Positions 44,110 to 56,853 of a stretch of DNA of 64,000 nucleotides are shown in pieces (position 1 is the stretch's first letter; each line of letters starts with the position of its first letter). The DNA is from Carya illinoinensis (lineage: Eukaryota; Streptophyta; Magnoliopsida; Fagales; Juglandaceae): contig NC_056762.1 of the NCBI RefSeq assembly GCF_018687715.1, forward strand, positions 26,576,364 to 26,640,363, read 5' to 3'. A model generated the notes under the pieces. It saw only the letters and a program-made list of their open reading frames with translations, was not told where the DNA came from and searched no databases. A program made the position numbers and the translations under genes.

Positions 44110-46700
44110 ATCTCTCCCTTTAGCAGATTGGTGAAAAAATCAACTTTGATGAATGTAATATAGACATATCAAAACACAACAAGTAGACTAAGAAACTGAA
44201 TAGAAATCCCAAGCAAATAATTAAGAATAAAAAATACTAACACAGAACAGTGAATAAGATTAGTACTATCAAAATTCATAAGATTTAAAATCTAATACAA
44301 AGTCTAAGTATATTCTAGTCCAACATTAAAATTATATCTGACAAAAATTAATCTTAAATGAAATTAACCATCAAGTAAAAGTTTCTAAAGTAATTTTTGT
44401 AAATCAGAATTTAGTTATCCCTATCAATATTAAATTATTTTAAATAGAACAACAAAAAATTCATTCAACTCCTCCTTAGCAACACACTTATTTCAATTCC
44501 CCCTAAATTTGACAATACGAAAACTCAATCTGCTTAGCTCTTCTCTCCACTCTCCATTTTTTGTCACAAATCTCACAACGATCACTATTTTTCCATATCG
44601 GAGTCCATGAAATTCTTCAACACTTGTTACATTTCCAATGATAGTTGCACCAACCTATCGTCTGTGAATCTCATCTATGAAGGGTCAGTGGCACTATCAC
44701 AATCAAAATGAATGAGATCCAAACTTATGTGTGCCACGTAAAAGCCAATATGATACTCCTTAATTTGACATGGCCAAAGCAGCACATTCTGGTCTCCACT
44801 CAAATATGCATTAAGATATAACTGATGTATGAATATGAATGTATATAAAACAATTTACAAAAGATTGAGAGAATTTGGTTGAGTTAAAAAAATCAAATAA
44901 TTGGTGGGCATATCATGAAAACCAAAGTGTATAAAGCATTAACCACCAAAAATTCTTCCTCAATACATGAACAAAAATTCACAATCTACTTCTTCACACC
45001 CCATTAATCAAAACCATTCAAGTCTCAAGTCTTAAATCACGACAAATAAAAGATCTCCAAATTGGTGTTTGCCAAATCCTAGGACTTAGAAAGAAGAAGA
45101 GATTGTACTTGCCGTGTAGACCTCTTGTGTAGAGACAAAATAAACTTGATTGTAGAGACCAAATGGACCCTAGGGCTCGTGACTCTCAAAGAGTAGTAGT
45201 TGGCTAGGGCACAAACCGTGAAGATTCGTGAAGTGTAAAGTTGTGAGTGAGATAGGAGGACGTATCGGAGGGTGGGGGGTGCGTGTCTTTTAAAAAAGAG
45301 TTTTGCTACATACAAGTAAAGTTGTGCACTAATCTGTGTACCAATACTGATTCCTTCATCCTTAAAATTTAAATTAGCACTGTTTTCAATAAAATTTACT
45401 TTTTGACCAATCACAATAGATTGATGCACATATTAATACACAATTGTACTTGTAACTAAATTTTTCCTTTAAAAAATACTAAGTTACTTAAGCCACTTGT
45501 GGCTCAACGTGCTACACACATGAGCCTAATGCTCATATTCCCAATGGGACTCAAACACTCAGACCAAAAACAGTCATTTAGACATACAATTCCCAAACCC
45601 ATATGCATAACGAACCAAAAAGAACACCAAAAATAATAAACCAACAATAAGAAATAAACTCAAAGTTCATAAAAAGAATTAAAATTGAGCCCCAAAAAAA
45701 GAATTATAAATTTTTAAAATCAATTGAATCAAGGTATTTGCCTAAAAGCATCACATGTTCAAGCATAGGATCACTCACACAACCAAAAAATCACTCTCTC
45801 ATTCGCAACAAACCACACTAGATGTGAACAGCCCATAAGTTCATCATGATCAAAGTCCATGTGAGTGTGTGAGGCTACTTACTTCAACAGTAAAAAAATA
45901 TCCACATTTATATATGTATGTTTTTTCTTTTCCTTTTTTTATTCTTTTCTTCCTTTTTATTTTTCATAGATACTCCTAAAATGTTTATATCTCACCTTAA
46001 AAGTTAAATTTTATGCTAGGGACTAGATACTTTGATAGAGTATCTCCTCCAAACATAGGGTTGCTCAACCCTTGGTATGTCCATTTTATTGCTCATTTTT
46101 TCGACAATGAATAGAGTAATGATTTTTTTTTTTTTTTATAAGGACTTAAGGAACAAGATCTGTGTAATGTGTTTGCCTTTTTCTGTAATGAAGAAATACC
46201 GAATTTTTTTTATATGGATCAAACTTTTATGTCTTCCAAGGGGAGACATCGTGCTTCTTAGTACTAGGTTCAACTAGTATTAGTCAATTTAAGGTATAGA
46301 CTCCCCATTTGGATAGCATCTGTAAAACTTTATGAAGCATACATTATAATAAAAAAGTACGAAAATAAGTTCCTCACAATGCACTGAGATTTGACTTTGG
46401 CAAAATGAGCCATAAGATCTACACCCACATGTGGACTGTGCAAAAATAAAGAGGCACTTCAACTCCAAGTATGGGTAGTGTGAGTACCCAAGTACTCAAG
46501 ACTTGGCACACCAAGTATGAACTTTGTTCAACTGAACAAAAATAAATTGAGAAACAAACCAAAAAAATAGAAAACAACTAAACCAAACCAAATAAAAAGA
46601 GACGCAAACAAATACAAGAATATAAAATGCATGTCCTAAATTAATGATATGCAAGGAATGCAAGAATATGCAAGTGGTTCTATTGATTAATGTGACACAT
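44110..46700 (-). pseudogene. Eroded internal (pol) region of the old copia element
   Basis: Where protease, integrase and RT should lie on the minus strand, no conserved copia motif could be read. The region may have been partly replaced by deletion and insertion. The minus-strand ORF 45079-45429 overlaps a MITE and is not considered real. Confidence 0.45.
45301..45467 (+). mobile_element. 167-bp MITE family B, copy 2
   Basis: Same length and orientation as 38262-38428. Ends ACATACAAGTAAAGTTGTG and CACAATTGTACTTGTAAC are mutual inverted repeats. Inserted within the copia internal region. Confidence 0.75.
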
Positions 46701-48482
46701 CATATTCTTTAACTACCTACTTTACTTTAAATTTTGAGGCGATCTTTATGTCATTACACCTTTTTGTGGCCTTATTATTGTTGCCAAGACAAAATTTAGA
46801 TAGTTCACCTAGCTTTAGGCTTATGGAAGTTATTTTTGGTCTTATTCTCTCACTTTCATTTTTCTGCACTTTATTCAAATTAAATCAATATGATCTTATA
46901 TAATCAGAAATACCACAATGATAGCAAATAGATACAAACTTACCATAGTTCAGTTTTTTAAAGTTGAGGTTTCATGCTTTTCAAGATGATTTGACGTTGA
47001 CGTGAATTTTCTTAGAGCATCCACAACTTGACTTCCTTTGATAAAAACAATACTTTTAAAGATAGTGGTAGTGAATGATGAGGTCTGAAGATCTTTGTCT
47101 TGGGAAGTTGTGTACCCCAATACGGTATAATCACAACTAAATTTTTGCACACTTAACACCTCATCCAATTTTTGAGTTGCTGATTTTTGTTGACACTCTT
47201 GGGAATTCTTCAATTCTTGTCTAATGCATCATTTTGAGCCTTCAATGCTGATATTTCAACTTTAGAAAATTTTAGTATTTCTGAAAGATTGTTCTTTTCA
47301 TTCTCCACTACTATGAGTTTGTTATACAACTTCTTGTTAAGTTTTTCAGCTTGACCATTTTTTCACACAAATCATTATATGCTTCATGTATGCTTAGTTC
47401 ATGGTCATCATCAATAAGAACTATATCTGAATCATTGTCATCAAACTTACTTTCAAATTTTGTTAGCACAATTTCATGAAATCATCAATAATAGTGGTAA
47501 AAGCCATAAACTAATTTTCATTATCAAATGATGAACTATAAGTTTCAGATTTTGAACTGTCAATAAGTGTGACATTTACTATTTTTCTCTTATTTTTCTT
47601 AAATTTTGGGCACTACACTCTAGTTTAACCATAACCAGAGTATTCATGACACTATACTTGTTCATTTTTCTCAGATTTTTTTTATTCCATTTTTCTTTAT
47701 CACTTTTCTTTGTTGGAAATTTTTTATGTCTTTTTTTTTTCAGGAGCTTTCTTGTTAAATAAGAATTTCCTAAATTTTCTTGTAATGAGATCTATATACT
47801 CATCGTTCAGATTTTCTTCATCGAAAAAATCATCTTGGTTTTCTTTAACAGTTTTAAAGCAATGGACTTATATTTTCTTGTTTGAGGAAATGATGACTCA
47901 TATGTTTACAAAGAGCCGACTAGTTCTTCAACCTTAATTGCGTCCAAATATTTTGCTTTCCTCAATGGTTGTAACTTTTGGGCGAAATCTTTTAAGCAGG
48001 GACCTTAAAATCTTTCTCAAGACCCTTAAATCTTCCACCTTTTTGTCGATATTAAAATTGAAATTCACAATATCATTAAGTTTAGCATAAAAATTATTAA
48101 AACTCTCATCATCCAGCATTTTAATTTTTTTAAATTTTGAGCATTAACATATGCAATTTCAATTTTTTTACTATTCTTATACCTTCATATGTAACCTCCA
48201 AAATATCTCGAGTTTCTTTGTTAATCTCATACATGGAGATTGTTTTAAATTTTTTGGGAGATACAGTTATGAAAATAGTGTTAAGTCCTTTACTATTTCA
48301 GTTGCAATTAGTATCTCATCTCTAGTCCAAGCATCAAAAGTTGTCTCGAGCTTAGTCCATCCTCGTTCAACTGTATATCACACACGTTCATCTAAAGAGT
48401 TGAAGAAAGCCATCATACGAACTTTTCAATAAGTATAATGTTCCCCATCAAAGTGTGGCGGGACATATAACAACGACGACAT
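46700..48482 (-). pseudogene. gag: gag of the old copia element
   Basis: The minus strand starts at 48482 with MSSLLYVPPHFDGEHYTY and stops soon after. It continues with MLDDESFNNFYAKLNDIVNF and VLRKILRSLLKRF (the UBN2/retrotrans_gag domain), then two zinc-knuckle remnants: CHEYSGYG...CPKFKKNKRK near 47650-47590 and CHYCGISGYIRSYC near 46920-46880. Multiple stops and frame changes. Confidence 0.75.
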
Positions 48483-48537
48483 GATCTATAGGGACACAAA
48501 TCATACTCGAATGAGTGAACTATGCTTTAATGTTAAT

Positions 48538-49449
48538 TGAAATTATCCAAATATCCCTATAAAGTAACACAAAAATCTACCAATTCACTAGACAAATTGG
48601 TTAGTTGTCAATCATTCAATTATTTAATAAATAAGTAATAACACAAAGTAAATAAATTGCATAACACCAAGATTGGCAACGAAAGGAAACATTTTAAAGA
48701 ACTCTTTAAATGTCAAACTCTATAGTGTAGCCAAATCCAGAAAAGTCAATTTTATTATTTGAAAATCAGTTACAAGCAAGTTTCAATTACAAAACTGTTT
48801 TCAATTAACACTTTTACTTGACTAAACAAACGACCCATTTATCTCTATCCAGTAGCAACCAGAACCTCTGATGATCTTCAAACATTGGTTTTTCTCCTAA
48901 AACTCCAGTGACGAATCATGATCAAGCTATCTCAATGTTGAATTAACAATCACACTTTTTGAGAGAAATAATATGAAAATTCTCCAAGAAAGTTTCTTAC
49001 CAAAATATACACTGGAAAGTACTTTAGAAAATATTTAGAACTGAATCTCCACATATACTAACTAATAGGATCTATTAACTAAAAAATCTTAAAGCAGTTT
49101 GAAATGCATTAGGACTCTGCTGATGGAGTGTCTCTGTCACGATGGACTCCTCTAATGGAATGTTTACACCTAGCACTCTATCTTTTTAGTAGTAGCAGTT
49201 TTCCATTTAAACTCTTCTCTAAATAATACTAAAATTCTTGGAACTCTATTTTTACACTCATGACTTATCTAAAACACTTTCTAATAACTTCTAAATAAAC
49301 TCAAAATAGTTATAAATAAAATCAAAGTGTTTTACATTCATCCAAATTACAAAACTAAAAATAAGATGAAGTCTATCATCTTAGTCACCTAGTCTCATCC
49401 AAACTTATCAACTCAGTCACTTAGTCCTAACTAAACTCTTACATCTATA
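48538..49449 (-). repeat. 5' LTR of the old copia element
   Basis: 912 bp. The outer TG has mutated (TATAGATG instead of TGTAGATG on the minus strand). The inner end GGATAATTTCA is next to a decayed primer-binding site. Confidence 0.85.
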
Positions 49450-49454
49450 ACTCC

Positions 49455-50137
49455 GATTGGGCCAATTAACAAAAAATAAAACAATTATTTGGATCAATCA
49501 AGTCACAATTCATTCGGGTTAATCTCTAACCCGATTGACTCACCACACATTTTTAATTAGATATTAAATCTTAGTTAAAATAATGCTCTTGTTTTCTTGT
49601 AGAGCCATTGTTTTGTTAAATAATAGTAGGAAATTAGGATTGATCAAGTATTTTTGAATATTTTTCATTGTTCCTTTTTTCAATTTTGTTTTTAAACGAG
49701 TCAAATGAGTCGTGTTGGATTGACTCAACAGGATAAAATAGCAATAAGTAAACAGGGTTTATTGGGTGAACCCATAAAATACTTGTGCCGAATTCAAGTC
49801 AAGGTGTTTGACTCATTTATTGTTTGTGTTCGATTCAGATGAACTCAAAATTTACCTGAACCTAAATGACGTGACACAAATATGACACGACACAACCTAT
49901 CTAACACCCCCAAGGTATAGATAAGATGGTTCTAGCCTAATTAAGTGGCACGTAGCAATGGAAAAACAATGTTCTACGGTTAAACTGTAGAAATGGAAGT
50001 GAAAATGAGTAAAAAATCTAGTAAAAGAGTTGGGAAACACATAAGTGGTTGATAGAAAAGCAAAAAAGCTAAATGCCAACCTAGAATGTGCTACAAATGA
50101 ACTAGGCATTGCTCTCACGAGCGCCATTGAGGGTGTA
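49455..50137. other. Spacer between two copia elements
   Basis: It contains repeated words such as GGGTTAATC, AACCCGATTGACTCA and GACACGACACAACC, ending in a GGGTGTTAGATAGG-like end on the minus strand (about 49896-49910), which hints at another degenerate DNA-transposon fragment. No pair of ends could be established. Confidence 0.3.
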
Positions 50138-50645
50138 TGTTGGGAAAAATGACGAAAGATAATGTAAAAGTAAACACAAGTAAATCAATCACACAACACA
50201 AAATTAACGTGGTTTGATAACGTCCCTACGTCCATTGAGCTACAGAGGAATTTATTGCACTAATGAATCACAAAATAGACTTTGGGGGCAAAATCTCCCT
50301 ATTTAGAACACTCATAACTTATAAACTATTCATTAAGTATATATATAGTGTCACATGGTAGAAATCTTAATCTTCACTTTTCTAAGTTATTGAGCGGAGT
50401 GTTGAGAGAGCCTTTAGCGGACTCTCTATCCAACATTCGCTCGAGCGACCTGTCAAGTGAGAGTCCAGCAAACTCTTTGTCTGACTTTCGTTTGAGTTAT
50501 TTGTTGCATAAATATCGAGTGAACTTTTTGCATGGTGCTTCCTCTGATCACAAATAGTGCCAAAAATCTAGAAAAAAAACATAACACATCCTTGTCAGCT
50601 CGGATCATCAATTCGGGTCGACATACTAACAAACCAGACTCTACA
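50138..50645 (-). repeat. 3' LTR of the Tnt1-like element
   Basis: 508 bp, TGTAGAGTCTGG at its minus-strand start. It shares GTAAACACAAG(T/C)AAATCAATC and AAATTAACGTGGTTT with 61328-61807. Confidence 0.8.
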
Positions 50646-50843
50646 AACCAAACAATCTCCCACTTTGAAACTGGTTAAAGCCAACACATCACCATCTTCT
50701 CCCAAACATAATCCTCAACCTTTGCATCTCATAGACTCTTTCTTCAAGTTAGAAGACCAATTGAAGTTGTTAAGTTCCTCACATCCAACGCCCTCAGTCA
50801 ACACATCTGTAGGGCAACTCTCAACTCCCACTACATTGGAAAT

Positions 50844-52184
50844 TGTTGAACCCAAGGTTTCAAGTTTCATATGATTATAAATCTACACATGGATTTTAAT
50901 GATAACAAATGAATTCAAAGAATAAAGGAGTTTCAAGCTCAAGTTGTTCACACAATGGAATCAAGCACATCAAAGAACCAAGCATGAGCAAGAAGGAAAC
51001 AAGTTAACATTAAAGTCATAGAGTAATGTTGTAAATCTCTTAAAATTCGAAATTAGGATTAATGCTCAAAATTAATATTTTATCATAAAGCATTAAAATA
51101 CATTTTCCACATGTGCATGAATATTTTTGAAAATTAAATTTGAAAATTTTGAAAGATGATTGATTGTCATCTTTTGCATGTGCATGCCTTCTTTAAAGGG
51201 TTGAACTTTGAAAATATTAAAGATGATTGATTGTCATCTTTCACATGTGCATGTTTTATTTGAATATTTTCAAAAGTGATTGATGTTTTTTTAGACTTAT
51301 ACCAAAGGTAGATGATTTTGTTTGAAAAATTTGAAAAGTAAAGTGTGCTCATTTTGTCATATACAACAAGTAAAAGATTAGGTTTGAATTTTTTGAAAAG
51401 GAAAGTGTGCTCATTTTGTCATATACCAAAAGTAAAAGATTAGGTTTGATTTTTTTGAAAAAGTGAATGATGTTGTCTTTGACAATTGAAAAAGAAGAAC
51501 CTTTTATTTGAATTTTTTGAAAAAGTGAATGATGTTGTCTTTGACATGTGAATCTTTTTAAATTTGAATATGAAGTCTCATATACCTATAAATAGATCAT
51601 TTGAGAGCTTCACATTTACAACACCAAGAGCATACAACATTCATTCAAAACTTTCATTCTCTCTTCTCTAAGCATTGAGCCTTAATCCTTGTTCATTTTG
51701 AGAGATATAGTTTGCGTTGTATTATTCTTATTTCACTCATTGAGGAGTGTTTTCTGATAACCTACCCACTATCAGCTTTTGTATAAAAAAAAAGGGTGTG
51801 TATAACCCTTGTGCGTGTAGAAAGTATTCTACACGGGGAATAGTTGAATCACCACGTGTAAGGTGATTGCAAGTGTAGAGGGTGTTCTACACGGATCCTT
51901 TGAAGCGGTGTTGTTCAAAGGTGTAATAGGTTTCTATCTCCACCTGAAGGAAGTTAAATAGTGAATTTGAAAATCTTCAAGGGGTAGCTTGAGGCGAGGA
52001 CGTAGGCAGTGGGGCCGAACCTCGTTAACATACTGAGTTTGCTTATCTCTTACCCTTACTCTTTATATTTATTGTTATTTCTTATTTTGTTTATATTTTA
52101 TATTATATATTTGATTTATAATTGTTATTTTTTTTTAATACAACTCAATTCATCCCCCCTCTTGTGTTAGTCATCTGGGTAACA
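50844..52184 (+). repeat. SIRE-like 5' LTR (1341 bp)
   Basis: Contains a TATAAATAG box (about 51589) followed by an Ala/Thr-poor leader with AACACCAAGAGCATACAACA. It pairs along its full length with the 3' LTR. Confidence 0.95.
51589..51597 (+). promoter_or_regulatory. Probable LTR TATA box (SIRE-like 5' LTR)
   Basis: CCTATAAATAGATCATTTG is the best TATA consensus in the LTR and lies before a C/T-rich transcribed-like stretch. The same box is conserved in the 3' LTR near 59019. Confidence 0.65.
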
Positions 52185-52186
52185 AT

Positions 52187-52198
52187 TGGTATCAGAGC
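52187..52198 (+). promoter_or_regulatory. SIRE-like primer-binding site (tRNA-iMet)
   Basis: TGGTATCAGAGC two bases after the 5' LTR. A second, near-identical LTR-end/PBS junction occurs 190 bp downstream at 52369-52390 with one G-to-A change. Confidence 0.93.
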
Positions 52199-52433
52199 TA
52201 GTTGACCTGTACTGTTCATACAGGCAGATCACTCATGGGAACTCTCTCTTGTGACTGTGTCACCGAAGCAAGACTCTCCGACCATGGGTGACGGTGCACC
52301 GGTAGAGACGGTGGCCAGCTAGTCTGGTAGGTACAATTGTTAGGTGACATAGGTGTGGCCTATGATCAGTAACAATTAGTATCAGAGCTAAGAGCTCTAT
52401 TATAAGATTAACTATCTTTTGAGTTAAGATCTT

Positions 52434-54068
52434 ATGGCTAACATTGCAGCTTCATTTAGTGAAGGTCAATCTAGCAGTCGGCCTCCACTCTTTTGTGGAG
52501 ATAATTACTCATTCTGGAAAGTTAGAATGAGAATATTTCTTCAAGCTCAAGGTAGAGAAATCTGGAAATGTATTGTAAATGGACCTTATATTCCAACAAA
52601 AGTGATTGATGGAGTAAAGGTCAAAAAGGAAGAAGAAGAGTTTGATCGTGAAGACGATAGACTTTATACTTTAAATTTAACTGCTATGAATTTATTATAT
52701 AATGCTCTTAATGGAAATGAATTTAATAGAATAATGAATTGCGCTACGGCAAAAGAAATTTGGGATAACTTGGAAGTAACTTATGAAGGAATTTCGCAAG
52801 TCAAGGAATCAAAAATTTATATTCTTACTTATGAATATGAAATGTTTAAGATGAATGATGATGAATCTATTTCTAGTATGCACACTCGTTTTACTAACAT
52901 TATAAATAGCTTGACAACTCTTGGCAAAGTTTATTCCAAGGTGGAGATAGTAAGAAAAATTCTCAACTCTTTACCAAAATGTTGGGAATTAAAAGTTACA
53001 ATGATTCTTGAAGCTAGAGACCTCAAGAAGCTCGAAGTCAATGAACTCATCGGGTCACTTATTACCCATGAGTACACATTAAAAAGAGGAGAAGAAGAAG
53101 GAAAGCCAAAGAAGAGCTTAGCGCTTAAAGCTGTTCCTCATGAAAGTGAAAGTGATGAAGATGAGGAAAATGACGATAAAGATGAAGAAGTTGCAATGAT
53201 AACAAGAAGAATTCAGAGGTTCTTGAAGAAAAATAGAACTCCTCTGAGGAAATCCTTCAAAAGGTTTTCTAAGAAAGATTCAGGTAAAAATGACACTTTA
53301 ATTCGTTATAAATGCAATAAACCTGGTCATATCAAGCCAGATTGTCCTCTGCTAAAGAAAGATCGAAACAAGGGCAAGAAAGCAATGAAAGCTATATGGG
53401 ATGATGATTCAAGTAGCTCAGATAGTGAAGCAAGCAATGAAGAATCAACAAATCTTTGTCTTATGGCTAAAGATGACATTGAGGTAACAAGTCTTGATAA
53501 TATTGAAAATCCTTCATATGAAGAATTGCAAAATATTTTAGAAGAGGTTTATGAGGAATTTGAAAAATTGGGTATCAAATATACTGTTTTGAAAAAGAAA
53601 AATTTTTCTTTAATAAATGAAATTGAAATTTTAAGAAAAAAAAGTATCATTTTGAAAGATGAAAATCTTGAATTGAATAAGAAGAAAACCGATTTAGAAA
53701 ATATTGTTGAAAACTTTACGAATGGAAAAAGAAATTTTGAAAAACTTTTTGGTAGTCAAAGATGTGTTTTTGACAAGGCAGGTTTGGGATATATGCCAAA
53801 ACAAAAATACAAACCTTATAAAAATTTCTTTGATAATCATTCTACATCAAAGACTAATATTCAAAATTCATTTCATAAAAATAATTTTGTCAAAAAAGGA
53901 TATTATTATAATCATTCAAGTTTTTCATATATGTCACATGCTATTTGTAATTTTTGTAATAGAAATGATCATAATTATCATACTTGTCCTATTAGAAGAA
54001 ATCATACAATGACTATTAGGGCCATATGGGTACCTAAAAATCTTGTTTCTTCTAATACTAATAAATAA
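52434..54068 (+). pseudogene. gag: SIRE-like Gag (frame open, first zinc knuckle damaged)
   Basis: 544 residues from MANIAASFSEGQSS. An N-terminal DUF4219-like start (FCGDNYSFWKVRMRIFL) leads into the UBN2 gag domain (about residues 60-210). A highly charged linker follows (ESDEDEENDDKDEE), then a zinc knuckle that reads RYKCNKPGHIKPDC, in which the first Cys is Arg (CGT at 53304-53306). A coiled-coil segment (about 370-450) precedes a second knuckle CNFCNRNDHNYHTC (about 511-524). Gag assembles the particle. The frame ends with TAA at 54066-54068. Pol lies in another frame, which needs a one-base shift near 54120 to join, unlike the single-frame arrangement expected for the lineage. Confidence 0.85.
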
Positions 54069-54126
54069 AGGACCCAAAGAACTTGGGTACCAAGAAAAAT
54101 CATTTTAATTGTTTTTATAGGTATGC

Positions 54127-54930
54127 ATGAAGTCTTCCACAAGTAAAAACAAATGGTTTTTAGATAGTGGGTGTTCAAGACACATGACGGAAGACAAGAC
54201 TAAGTTCTTTGATCTTAGATCTAAAGAAGAAGGACACGTGACATTTGGAGACAACTCGAAAGGGAAGATCGTAGGAATAGGTAAAATTGGTCATGAATCT
54301 TCTCTCATAATTAAAGATGTTTTACTTGTTGAAAGTTTAAAACATAATCTTTTGAGCATAAGTCAATTATGTGATAAAGGATTTACAGTTACTTTCAAAA
54401 TGGATAAATGCATTATTTTGAATGATCATGATTGTAATATTTGTTTTATTGCTTTTAGAAACAATAATGTTTATATAATCGATTTTGAAGAAATTACCTC
54501 ACAAGATGCTATTTGCTTTTCAGCTCAAAATGAAACTAGTTGGCTATGGCATAGAAGATTAAGTCATGCCAATATGGAACTTATTTCCAAACTTTCAAAA
54601 AATGATCTTGTGAGAGGTTTACCAAAAACAAATTTTCTTAAAGACAAAATTTGTGATGCATGTTAATTTGGTAAACAAACAAAAACTTCTTTTAAAACTA
54701 AGAAACATATTTTCACTACTAAACCATTGCAACTGATACACATGGATCTTTTTGGACCAAATAGAGTTGCAAGTCTAGGAGGAAAATATTATGCATTTGT
54801 TATTGTTGATGATTTCTCTAGATATATTTGGGTCATCTTTCTTGCTCATAAAGATGAGGCACATAATGCCTTTACCAAGTTATGCAAGAGAATTCAAAAT
54901 GAAAAGGGCTATACTATTTCAAGTATCTGA
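54127..54930 (+). pseudogene. pol: SIRE-like pol: protease and integrase N-terminal half
   Basis: Protease begins KNKWFLDSGCSRHMTEDK (catalytic D-S-G). The pre-integrase domain has WLWHRRLSHANMELISKLSK with the H-H of the zinc site and the C-x-x-C of ICDAC. A TAA at 54664-54666 sits where CDACQFGKQ is expected (CAA to TAA). The integrase core starts HMDLFGPNRVASLGGKYY (first catalytic D) and reaches NEKGYTISSI before a TGA at 54928-54930 in place of Arg (CGA to TGA) just ahead of SDRGKEF. Confidence 0.9.
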
Positions 54931-55737
54931 AGTGATAGGGGAAAAGAGTTTGTTAATAAAAATATTGAAACATTTTATGATGAAAACGGTTTTGTGCATA
55001 ATTTTTCTGCTCCTCGAACTCCTCAACAAAATAGGGTAGTAGAGAGGAAAAATAGATCTCTTCAAGAGATGGCAAGAACAATGCTCAATGAGAACAACTT
55101 GCCTAATTATTTTTGGGCCGAAGCGGTAAGTACTGCATGTTATGTTATAAATAGAGTTATGCTAAGGTTTAAGTTAGATAAAACCTCCTATGAGCTTTGG
55201 AATGAGAAAAAGCTCAACATTGGTTACTTTAATATATTTGGATGCAAATGTTTTATTTTGAATGACAGGGATAATTTAGGCAAGTTTGATGCAAAATCTG
55301 ATGAAGGTATCTTTCTTGGGTATTCTACTAATAGTAAAGCTTATAGAGTATTCAATAAAAAGACTTTGACTGTACAAGAATCTATGCATGTAGTATTTGA
55401 TGAATCTAATTCCCCACTCTCCAAGAAATCCATTGATGAAGAAACAGGAGGTATAAATAACACGGAAAGTCTCAATTTCAACAAAGAAAAAACAATAGAG
55501 GAAGTTCAACATGGAGCCATCAGGAAAGATCATCAAAATTTAATACAAGATGCAACCAAACAGTGGAAATTTGTGAAAGATCATCCAGTGGAACAAATTT
55601 TGGGAGAACCTTCACAAAGTGTAAGTACTCGATCATCTCTTAGAAATATTTGCAATCATACTGCTTTTCTATCTCAAATTGAACCCAAAAATATTGATGA
55701 CGCACTTCTTGATGAATCTTGGATTCTAGTTATGTAA
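54931..55737 (+). pseudogene. pol: SIRE-like pol: integrase C-terminal half
   Basis: The frame continues SDRGKEFVNKNIETFYDENG (second catalytic D), then SAPRTPQQNRVVERKNRSLQ, with the catalytic E in VVERKN. WAEAVSTACYVINR and the GKFDAKSDEGIFLGYSTNSK block follow. The linker ends NIDDALLDESWILVM and a TAA at 55735-55737, where the family has MQEEL (CAA to TAA). Confidence 0.9.
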
Positions 55738-56853
55738 GAAGAGTTGAATCAATTTGAAAGAAATGATGTTTGGACACTTGTTCCTAGACCCAAAAATCAT
55801 ACTATTATTGGAACAAAATGGGTTTTTAGAAATAAGAAATATGAGTCCGGAGTCATTACTAGAAATAAGGCTCGACTTGTAGCCCAAGGTTTTAATCAAG
55901 AAGAAGGAATCGATTATGATGAGACATATGCACTAGTCGCAAGATTAGAAGCTATTCGAATGCTACTTGCATATGCTTGTTATAAAGATTTCAAACTTTT
56001 TCAAATGGATGTTAAAAGTGCTTTTTTAAATGGTTTTATAAATGAAGAGGTATATGTTGAGCAACCTCCAGGTTTTGAAAATCATATTTCCCCAAATCAT
56101 GTTTTCAAACTCACAAAAGCACTTTATGGACTTAAACAAGCTCCTAGAGCTTGGTACGAGAGACTCAGTGGTTTTTTGATTGAAAAAGGTTTTTCAAGAG
56201 GAAAAATCGACACAACTCTTTTCATTAAATATGAAAATGATGATATTCTTTTGATTCAGATTTATGTTGATGATATAATATTCGGTGCTACTAATGAAAA
56301 TATGTGTCAAGTTTTTGCTAAGACTATGAAGGAAGAATTTGAGATGAGCATGATGGGAGAACTTACATTCTTTCTCGGATTGCAAATCAAGCAAGCAAAA
56401 AGTGGGACATTCATCAATCAATCAAAATATATTAAGGAATTACTGAAGAAGTTTGGGATGGAAAATGCTAAGGAAATTAGAACACCAATGAGCCCATCAA
56501 CTAAACTTGATAAAGATGAATCCGGTAAGCTAGTTGACTCGAAGATATATCGAGGTATGATTGGTAGCTTATTATATTTAACAGCTAGTAGACCAGATAT
56601 TATGTTTAGTGTGTGCTTATGTGCACGCTTTCAATCATCTCCAAAAGAATCACATTTAATTGCAGTTAAGCGCATTCTTAGATATCTTAGTGGTACAATT
56701 AACCTAGGGTTATGGTACCCTAAGCATACATCTTTCGATCTAATCAGCTACACAGATGCATATTATGCTGGCTGTAAAATAGATCAAAAAAGCACTAGTG
56801 GAGCATGCCATTTCTTAGGTCATGCATTAGTTTCCTGGTTTAGTAAAAAATAA
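55738..56853 (+). pseudogene. pol: SIRE-like pol: reverse transcriptase
   Basis: Copia RT (RVT_2) starts [18 protein letters not shown]. It includes [34 protein letters not shown] and [15 protein letters not shown], with catalytic YVDDIIFG intact. RNase H opens with [20 protein letters not shown], where the usual D-A-D is D-A-Y. It ends at SWFSKK followed by TAA 56851-56853 (CAA to TAA). Confidence 0.92.

Larger units (their letters stand above)
42778..49449 (-). mobile_element. Old Ty1/copia element, minus strand, with perfect TSD
   Basis: Two direct repeats, 42778-44109 and 48538-49449, read TGTAGATGTAAGA...GGATAATTTCA on the minus strand. Flanks are the perfect duplication ACTCC (42773-42777 and 49450-49454). 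A purine tract AAAGGGAGAGAT abuts the 3' LTR and gag begins 56 bp from the 5' LTR. The LTRs are clearly diverged and pol is almost gone, so this is an old copy. Two smaller elements have landed in it. Confidence 0.85.

Noticed and set aside
45079..45429. 116-aa minus-strand ORF
   Set aside because: It overlaps the 167-bp MITE and shows no conserved motif. No copia pol block could be aligned to it.
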